This document shows positions 61,601-64,000 of a stretch of 64,000 nucleotides of DNA, piece by piece. Below the pieces are notes generated by a model that searched no databases, was not told where the DNA came from, and was given only the letters and a program-made list of their open reading frames with translations. The translations under genes were made by a program, and so were the position numbers. This stretch comes from Psylliodes chrysocephalus. Its lineage: Eukaryota; Arthropoda; Insecta; Coleoptera; Chrysomelidae. Every line of letters begins with the position of its first letter. The stretch's first letter is position 1. The stretch lies in contig OV651824.1 of assembly GCA_927349885.1 (NCBI GenBank), forward strand, positions 14,779,846-14,843,845, given 5' to 3'.

Positions 61601-64000
61601 TTTCACACATAGTCCAAAAACAGATGAAATAATTGAATTGGAAACATCAGAAGACGAAACACAAGTTTTAAATGAGACTCAAATCCAAAAGTCTTCAATC
61701 CTTCATAATGAAACTGCAGAACAAGGACACAATAGTTATTTCACACAGGGTCCAAAAGTAGATGCAATAAAAGACTTAAAAACTTTAGACGTAGAAGAAA
61801 CACAAGTTTTAAATGAGACTCAAATCCAAAATTCTTCAATCCTTTCTAATGAAATTGAAGAACAAGGTCACAATAATTATTTCACACAGGGTCCAAAAGT
61901 AGATGCAATAAAAGACTTTAAAACTTTAGTAGTAGAAAAAACACAAGTTTTAAATGACACTCAAATCCAACATTCTTCAATATTTCCTAATGAAATTAAA
62001 GAACAAGAACACAGCAGTTATTTTACAAAGAATCCAAAAGTAGATGAAATAAAAGACTTGAAAACATTAGGAATAGAGGAAACACAAGTATTAGCTGAGA
62101 CACGATTCCAAAATTCATCAGTTTTTCCTAATGAATCTAAAGAACAAGACCATTACAATTTCTTCATGCAGAATCAAAAAGCAGTTGCAACTTCGGAACC
62201 AGAAATTTTAATTCAGAATCGAGTCGAAAATTTATCTGCATCAATTTCAGAAGCAAATGAAATAGTGGAAAAATCAAATTCTTCTTTATCGTACGCAGAA
62301 AACGAAGGGCAAGAGCAAACTCATTTTATGTCACCACAACCACTTTCAGAAGAGTCTGATAAAGAAGTTAAAGATAATTCTAATTTAGCACCTAATGTTA
62401 TTAAAGACCAGCTTGTGCCGCAAGCAAGTTCAACTTCTGCACCAAGGGAAATAGAATCCAAACATGAAGATATTTTAGCACAATTAGATTCCGAAATACA
62501 AGAAATAGAAAGGGTAAATATCAATAAACTAGCTTGCAAAAAAGATCATACTATCAAAGAGGAAGTAAAGTTATTCGACCATTATTTGAACAATCCAATA
62601 CATCGGAAAGGTAATTTAGAATTGCCCATTGTTTGTCAAGACGAGCCAAAATTAGTTCATACCGATGTATTTGATTGCGATCCTTGTTCTGTCCAGATAG
62701 ATGCATTAAAGAAAGAGGATATTAAAGAAACTGGTGGAATTAAACTAGAAAAGAAAGTTCTGAAACGAAAGGCTTCCACTTTAAACATCGAGCCGCTTTG
62801 TAAGAAGTGCAAATCAACTGCTACAACAGATTTGAAAAATATCTGCAGTGTAACAGAGCCTGTAAAACAAAAACAGAAGGCTGCCGATGTTCCAAGTACT
62901 TCATACGAAGAGATTCCGACTCAGCAAGAATTCAATCCGTTATTACAGCAAATCTCATATCCGATGGCGTCAAATGAGGATAATATGACAGAGTTCTCGA
63001 ATGATACGACCCTAGCGAACACTTCAAGCACTGAACTGGATACGGATCTTTTACCGAACGATATCATGGAGTTACTGTGTTCTTTTCTGAATCCCAATGG
63101 CAATGTTAATATCAACAACGTTAATTGGATACCTCCTGACCAGCGACAGCAAAGTTCTAACTTCAGTTCTAGATATAGAGACAGGAGAACCCAAGCTATA
63201 TCTATTGTATCTTCCCGTACGATTTCAACAACCATTACTAACTATCCCAGGAAGGAGAACGTCTTGTTTTCTCCTGAACAAAATACCAACGGCGGTATAG
63301 CTACGATTACCTCCAAACAGGAGATTACTTTGAACTTTAATGGTCACCGCAACCAGAACAATTCTCATGGGATAAGTACAAATGATAACTTGGCTATGGA
63401 GCATTGCTATTCTCAAGGGACTCAAATGGCTGGCAATTCTGGTTTGAATCAATTGAAGGCCATCAAGAGTGGAACCAACGATGACCACAATTATAATACC
63501 AGTAAGTACTTTTTAAATTAGCTGTTGTTTTTTTTTAATTATTAAAGCATTTCTTTATTAGCTCACCATAACTTACTAGAACATACATTATGTTACCAGA
63601 TCATTTCTTTATACGGTTTGGTTACTTTTATGGCGTCATAGATGTTATCACAGCATGTAATTCCTTCCAACCACGGTTACGCCTTAAGATCAATACTGAA
63701 TTTCAACTGTGCCGTGCAGTATAACTTCCTTGTTCAATGTTGGCTAGTCTTTTGTTTTTAAAGTTAATTAATATTTATGTAATAAATAACCTTACTTATC
63801 AACAGGAGATCCAGTAATGAGCATGGTGTATAATGGCGATGACGTTCCTTTAAATTACGACAACATTTTCGGTCTGGATCTACCTGAAGAGGACGACAGT
63901 CTCAGAAGAGGATCCTACCCGAATTGGGACCCGGAACCTAAAGTCATTGTGGTTCCCAATGAGCAGTACAGCGAAGACACTGAATTAAAAGACTTTGACA
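27315..64000 (+). CDS. Giant multi-exon gene, repeat-rich acidic nuclear-type protein (partial)
   Basis: I do not recognise the family. The chain is 27315-27363, 31816-31936, 32513-32618, 33129-33424, 45559-45748, 46953-63501 and 63806 onward; every junction has GT-AG and matching phase. In the window it encodes about 5,835 residues and runs off the right edge. The N-terminal ~210 residues look helical and globular (MEIEYLRKFLSEYPDA start). After that the protein is mainly low-complexity: acidic blocks, four or more families of internal repeats, a Lys/Arg/Ser-rich middle and an NLS-like KRKAS/KKCKS region near 62760. Hydrophobic-plus-acidic motifs such as VICIDDEE, ICLDDDDDDDD, VDIIDLIDDEDEE, TIDLS and AIDLT resemble SUMO-interaction motifs, and EIKQEP is a SUMO-acceptor consensus. 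There is no signal peptide or membrane segment. I infer a nuclear scaffold. Confidence 0.85.
27440..27910 (+). pseudogene. Decayed transposon coding remnant
   Basis: Broken plus-strand reading includes ISPMSNIAIVAYLVLTQS and MKAFKSLQA. The last resembles a motif I have seen in insect TE-associated proteins with YqaJ-type nucleases. Stops are frequent. The identification is weak. Confidence 0.3.
28318..28416. repeat. ~99-bp imperfect hairpin, possible MITE
   Basis: The outer 21 bp of each arm are perfect reverse complements (GGAGTGCGTTTAGAAACC on the left). The match continues imperfectly through CpG-rich ACGACGCGTCTG and CAGATGCGCCGTGC, leaving a loop of about 18 bp. It stands out in composition from its surroundings. 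No coding function. Confidence 0.8.
28690..31125 (+). mobile_element. Degenerate Jockey/CR1-like non-LTR element with nested insertion
   Basis: The left part (28690-29482) reads, with stops, MVDLLYGVP, FGPTLFLIYIN, then the catalytic QLYADDSCF block and a following helix. The right part (30727-30925) reads the C-terminal pattern IHRYNTRNN and LQYNYLPSIIKNIRTAAHF. A tail with TATTTATTTATTAATAAA closes it near 31125. The P-like element at 29491-30718 sits between the halves. Old and inactive. Confidence 0.75.
29491..30718 (+). mobile_element. P-like THAP element, copy 2, with perfect 8-bp TSD
   Basis: GTCCATAC occurs immediately on both sides (29483-29490 and 30719-30726), the 8-bp duplication expected for the P superfamily. 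Ends are inverted repeats: TATGAAGA on the left and TCTTCATA on the right, then an AAGGAGG block and GAATCGGCA. The interior carries a decayed THAP finger split as if by introns: a VVPDCKTG motif, a middle block, and a basic KRGKLKLKDEVIPCTFP end. At 1,228 bp with no catalytic domain it is a non-autonomous derivative. Confidence 0.85.
31126..31454. other. Intron 1 of the giant gene, nothing recognised
   Basis: Moderately AT-rich with a GC-richer stretch at 31141-31330 that may be part of a dispersed repeat. No exon supported. Confidence 0.4.
31455..31560 (-). repeat. ~95-bp dispersed repeat, copy 2 (inverted)
   Basis: Reverse-strand counterpart of 26720-26815, sharing CCATTTTAACCCTG and GAACTAGTTTTTGA blocks. 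It ends a few bases before the oligo-T tract of the SINE-like copy. Confidence 0.6.
31572..31760 (-). mobile_element. SINE-like retroposon with 30-nt poly(A) tail
   Basis: Read on the minus strand, a body of about 160 bp ends GAACTTAATGTAAAAAATC and runs into about 30 A (31572-31603 on plus as T). Near its head are AGTAGCCTTGTCGCC and GGACTTCAAATCTGG, which resemble tRNA-type A and B boxes. It has no coding capacity. It fits a tRNA-derived SINE. A target duplication was not identified. Confidence 0.5.
31816..31936 (+). CDS. Giant gene, coding exon 2
   Basis: 121 nt between TTACTTACAG and GTATGT, phase 1 in and 2 out. It encodes ARITDNIINNFKFKLMQSYF followed by a helix-like stretch. The fold is likely alpha-helical; no family recognised. 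Confidence 0.8.
32111..32185. repeat. 15-bp purine microsatellite, about five units
   Basis: AAGAATAAAGAAGAG is repeated in tandem in the intron between coding exons 2 and 3. All-purine strand. Confidence 0.9.
32513..32618 (+). CDS. Giant gene, coding exon 3
   Basis: 106 nt between TTTTGTAG and GTAAGT. It opens with a basic VKSRRRCVRE and continues ADTVRNFIFFLHEYNMKV, predicted helical. It leaves the frame in phase 0. Confidence 0.85.
33129..33424 (+). CDS. Giant gene, coding exon 4
   Basis: 296 nt between TATTTCAG and GTAAGT. It encodes about 98 residues of mixed charge with helix-type periodicity (ELLHQYVLLECQILYKRSYF, RTLRLLLNIFNDYFKSKM). With exons 2-3 it forms the only clearly globular part of the protein. 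The following intron is 12.1 kb and filled with nested transposons. Confidence 0.88.
35044..35289 (+). repeat. 5' LTR of the errantivirus-like element
   Basis: 246 bp, begins AATTATGTCG and ends GAGTTAATT, the A/T-type ends seen in several insect Gypsy elements. AATAAA-like sequence lies near 35240. It is preceded by CATG. Confidence 0.93.
35289..35310 (+). other. Primer-binding site, tRNA-Ser type
   Basis: TGGCGCAGTCAGTAGGAT begins at the LTR edge (its T is shared with the LTR end) and resembles the tRNA-Ser primer site used by 17.6/297-type Gypsy elements. Confidence 0.7.
35599..36867 (+). CDS. gag: Gag-like protein of the errantivirus-like element
   Basis: 422 codons, uninterrupted. The first half is a helical capsid-like region with the Gypsy-type LNRDLVMMKQGATEKPQQFY block (about residues 124-143). 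The second half is Asn/Gln/Pro/Ser-rich with a short direct repeat (TPMSVSTRN twice). No CCHC knuckle is visible, as in several insect Gypsy elements. It would form the particle core. The stop at 36865-36867 lies in an overlap with the next frame, where a slippery heptamer is present. Confidence 0.85.
   Translation: MSVIDDLSNILSNLYLDPSTDSNLENNLEIIMPDFKPEYLTCVPNFDGNPNELNRYLSVCSSLIDNFYNIAQPNCFQNVYLLNCLISKLSGNAKLVVNIQNVSTWNDLKSVLTRNFADQRDESCLNRDLVMMKQGATEKPQQFYDRVLNILNLLCSYVDAHEHILASKALKRDLYNDLALNTFLTGLREPLGTTIRCMKPTSLSEALQYVLKEDNVHYYQNFGNKNNLNNVRIQQNRPSVSPQIQRQNFNPNLASFNSNTSNNFSNRQIAFPSQPVPIQSQQPRQPQRFFTNAQVFGKPQQNQNVFKPNRNVNLPNPTPMSVSTRNTSSNYKTTPMSVSTRNFAPNSSRNYFQNNSYPQNKFNSEKLFNAEVDEQNYLPFEENQFPGNNCSQGDFSENNFKGVSVENDEINFQLTPQNQQER
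36801..37460 (+). CDS. pol: Protease region of pol (frame -1 to gag)
   Basis: An aspartic-protease signature LIDSGSTKSFI with the catalytic Asp at 36954-36956, then a flap/second half ending in GLIGLDNLKL. The frame is -1 relative to gag, as expected. Near 37385 the coding signal passes to another frame by a one-base disruption, and this frame stops at 37458-37460. Confidence 0.85.
   Translation, partial: RCICRKRRNKFSINASKSARKVTPKLISLNLNSSSELCYVVFPEHNLKILIDSGSTKSFIDPEIAYKYFSKTIQNDPFVVKSVFQESTHKYSTLIPASNIFYLPNNLNLKFYLFKFHNIFNGLIGLDNLKLLEAIVDFSNGYLVTPYARIELKYYRIKGDLNLITVTPRSEQVIKIKTSIKNGEIVIPYQKFPNCEIPQSLSQKMVKPLQQFLILVQTR
36828..36834 (+). promoter_or_regulatory. Candidate -1 frameshift site (AAATTTT)
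   Basis: AAATTTT lies in the gag frame as A AAT TTT, which fits the X-XXY-YYZ slippery rule. Slipping back one base enters the protease frame, which is open from 36801. Its position, 31 bp before the gag stop, is where a gag-pol frameshift is expected. No downstream structure was tested. Confidence 0.6.
37382..38446 (+). pseudogene. pol: Reverse transcriptase region, frame-disrupted
   Basis: Gypsy RT blocks are in order: a FRIVVDYRRLN palm motif, STLDLASGFHQ with catalytic Asp, MPFGLKNAPATFQ, and LVYLDDIIVFS with the Asp pair (about 38188-38205). The frame differs from the protease frame (break near 37385) and ends early at 38444-38446 after a single-base disruption in a T run near 38430, where a different frame takes over. 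So RT is cut at both edges though its catalytic residues are intact. Confidence 0.88.
38434..39696 (+). pseudogene. pol: RNase H and integrase zinc-finger region, ends at a stop
   Basis: Begins with the RT connection (GYYRRFINNFSK) and RNase H: LTTDASN with Asp, KELLAIVWA with Glu, SVICDHKPLEWLF with Asp. Next comes a linker of about 170 residues with an acidic stretch. The HHCC finger begins (NYHEGKSNHRG) but a TAA at 39694-39696 interrupts it just before the CLICH cysteine pair. Confidence 0.88.
39697..40587 (+). pseudogene. pol: Integrase core and C-terminus (same frame after the stop)
   Basis: In frame with the previous segment. It has the cysteine pair of the finger, then the DDE core: HIDSF (Asp), IIIDNGTEF (Asp) and NGQIERFH (Glu). 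The end is very basic. Integrase inserts the cDNA and makes the 4-bp duplication seen here. All catalytic residues remain; only the upstream stop breaks it. Confidence 0.88.
40588..41553 (+). pseudogene. env: Env-like fusion protein, N-terminal part
   Basis: The frame is open directly after the pol stop, but its first ATG is at 40792. A TATATTTTTCAG tract near 40590-40601 is a good splice acceptor, in line with the spliced env mRNA of errantiviruses. A furin-type site RKKR (about 40909-40920) is followed by a Gly/Ile-rich fusion-peptide-like segment and a long helical region. The reading ends at 41553 through a frameshift, with the downstream part continuing in another frame. The family is related to baculovirus F-type fusion proteins. 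Confidence 0.8.
41534..42274 (+). pseudogene. env: Env-like protein, C-terminal part with membrane anchor
   Basis: 246 codons in a different frame from the preceding part. A Cys-containing ectodomain is followed by one strong membrane segment (LWTLIIYGTLVFLVMFFVY, about residues 200-219) and a short basic cytoplasmic tail. Order and anchor position fit the end of an errantivirus Env. The frame break lies near 41540. Confidence 0.82.
42291..42302 (+). other. Polypurine tract
   Basis: AGGGGGGAGG directly precedes the 3' LTR, the usual primer for plus-strand synthesis. Confidence 0.8.
42303..42548 (+). repeat. 3' LTR of the errantivirus-like element
   Basis: 246 bp, same ends as the 5' LTR. 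Differences seen are one base near 42345 and the balance of a T/A run near 42510. Followed by CATG. Confidence 0.93.
42549..42831 (-). pseudogene. Cys-rich C-terminal fragment of the outer DNA element
   Basis: The minus-strand reading has KPCNCKKNCATKACSCQKL and further Cys pairs, a CXC-type cysteine pattern seen at the end of a widespread class of TE-associated proteins. The LTR element inserted near its 3' end; beyond 35040 on the other side the reading stops within a few codons. No start is present. It is probably what is left of the gene of the 33765-45279 element. Confidence 0.5.
43803..44932 (-). mobile_element. Unclassified 1.15-kb repeat, copy 2 (inverted)
   Basis: Reverse-complement relative of 3444-4596 with the same ends (ACTTTCCTAT on the left, ATAGGAAAGT on the right) and the same tandem internal plan, without the GT expansion. 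It sits in the right arm of the large inverted-arm element. The left flank contains a near-palindrome GATGTGTTCAACACATG that is shared with the first copy's flank and may belong to the repeat. Confidence 0.7.
45559..45748 (+). CDS. Giant gene, coding exon 5
   Basis: 190 nt between CTTTTCAG and GTGAGT, in phase with the exon at 33129 across a 12.1-kb intron. It encodes SLLKKIGRYDKVNAIKNK and then an acidic tail ending NVICIDDEE, the first SUMO-interaction-like motif. Confidence 0.85.
46137..46860 (-). mobile_element. hAT transposon remnant (ZBED-type)
   Basis: The left end CAGTGTTTTCCAAAGTGTGG at 46137 is typical of hAT termini. On the minus strand 46373-46564 reads CLVPFATSYFCELSFSSMTA and IKTKVKNRLL, the C-terminal dimerisation domain of hAT transposases of the ZBED5/FAM200 type. 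A frameshift separates the last residues (QVHGSH near 46345). The other end was not found. It lies in the intron between coding exons 5 and 6 of the giant gene. Confidence 0.7.
46953..63501 (+). CDS. Giant gene, coding exon 6 (16.5 kb)
   Basis: 16,549 nt (5,516 codons plus one base) with no stop, between TATTACAG and GTAAGT. Order: SUMO-site-like EIKQEP and a DDDDDDDD run (46953-47100); an acidic region with VDIIDLIDDEDEE (~47650); a 24-residue repeat array (48333-48764); long acidic repeats of ~362 residues (to 53340); a non-repetitive, mixed-charge part with TIDLS, PLNLR and AIDLT motifs (53340-54880); a basic Lys/Arg/Ser repeat region (54880-57940); a duplicated acidic part (58105-60700); 47-residue repeats (60400-62170); and a non-repetitive C-terminal part with an NLS-like segment. 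It reads as an intrinsically disordered scaffold. Coding exons this long are rare. Confidence 0.88.
48333..48764 (+). repeat. 72-bp (24-residue) coding repeats, six units
   Basis: CAAACTACTAGTAAAGACG-like blocks recur every 72 bp, encoding QTTSKDDSHLNE followed by DVNNEEIG. Single related units recur at 48842, 49860, 50942 and 52029, showing the motif also sits inside the longer repeats. Confidence 0.9.
49565..53340 (+). repeat. ~1.09-kb (about 362-residue) coding repeats
   Basis: CCAGATTCTT(C)CAGGTCC-like blocks mark unit starts at about 49567, 50504, 51591 and 52670, with a diverged one at 47994. Each unit has VEQLDLDE, DVLYIDSN/GN and LVIPLASLSIQL blocks in the same order. The two central units are nearly identical and differ little in length (1,087 and 1,081 bp). 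The last is shortened. Confidence 0.92.
55170..56900 (+). repeat. Basic Lys/Arg coding repeats with a 648-bp duplication
   Basis: Units of roughly 50 residues carry LDSHSLRKRKPSKLVTDH-like cores. A larger block around 55490-56130 recurs 648 bp (216 residues) later, with AACATAACTGG at 55518 and 56166. The basic cores contrast with the acidic repeats on both sides. Confidence 0.85.
58105..60700 (+). repeat. ~1.3-kb coding duplication
   Basis: SEICTLVDTIV followed by DVDNDKSTGYCL begins near 58107 and again near 59412, and collinear blocks follow (KRTKRKSKKSLIGKE, VGIQYQNI, DVDISIV). About 1.3 kb apart, diverged by substitutions and small indels. Confidence 0.88.
60400..62170 (+). repeat. ~141-bp (47-residue) acidic coding repeats
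   Basis: Blocks ETQVLVES/NET, IQNSSVLPNE and YFTQGPKVDAIKDL recur about every 141 bp in the clearest part (61659-62080) and more irregularly before it. Confidence 0.85.
63806..64000 (+). CDS. Giant gene, coding exon 7 (runs off the window)
   Basis: Begins after CTTATCAACAG. With the carried A it reads RDPVMSMVYNGDDVPLNY and then an acidic, Trp-containing stretch. Phase agrees with the 63501 donor. It is not repetitive, so it may be part of a conserved C-terminal region. Confidence 0.85.

Overview
The window looks like insect nuclear DNA, possibly a beetle. It is strongly AT-rich, has spliced genes with GT-AG introns, and is crowded with insect transposon types (P-like THAP elements, an env-bearing Gypsy/errantivirus-like element, I/R1-like and Jockey/CR1-like non-LTR elements, hAT, Tc1/mariner and MITEs). 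No rRNA, tRNA, CRISPR or prokaryotic operon structure was seen.

Two cellular genes can be built exon by exon, and they lie head to head. (1) Minus strand, 10184-19772: the 5' half of a WAC/wacky homologue, the WW-domain adaptor that links H2B ubiquitination to RNA polymerase II. Five exons join in phase: start codon, basic N-terminus, Arg/Ser-rich linker and WW domain. The 3' half was not found and should lie left of the window, beyond a TE-filled intron. (2) Plus strand, 27315 to beyond 64000: a very large gene I do not recognise. Its predicted exons are 27315-27363, 31816-31936, 32513-32618, 33129-33424, 45559-45748, 46953-63501 and 63806 onward, and all junction phases agree. One exon is 16,549 bp with no stop. 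The product (over 5,800 residues here) has a helical N-terminus, then a huge acidic and basic repeat-built body with many SUMO-interaction-like motifs.

Most of the rest is transposon stratigraphy. 1-10 kb (the last visible wcy intron): a THAP-carrying TIR element; a second P-like element interrupted by an unclassified 1.15-kb repeat; and an I/R1-like retrotransposon split by a 2.1-kb solo-LTR-like insertion with a 4-bp target duplication. 10.4-17.2 kb (next wcy intron): an exact-length 1,617-bp tandem duplication made of TE debris, and a broken Jockey/CR1-like element. 19.8-27 kb: intergenic DNA with two MITEs, a short CpG-rich patch, a 259-bp tandem repeat and a broken DD82E transposase.

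27.4-31.8 kb (intron 1 of the giant gene): a degenerate non-LTR element carrying a complete P-like insertion with a perfect 8-bp target duplication, plus a poly(A)-tailed SINE-like copy. 33.8-45.3 kb (intron 4): an 11.5-kb element with long inverted arms that was invaded by a 7.5-kb errantivirus-like retrotransposon (LTRs nearly identical, TSD CATG, gag, pro, pol and env all recognisable but pol and env broken) and by a second, inverted copy of the 1.15-kb repeat. Intron 5 holds a hAT remnant.

The strongest candidates for something undescribed are the giant exon with its layered repeat families and predicted SUMO-binding array, and the unclassified 1.15-kb repeat family. No family search could be run, so names rest on motifs visible in the sequence.
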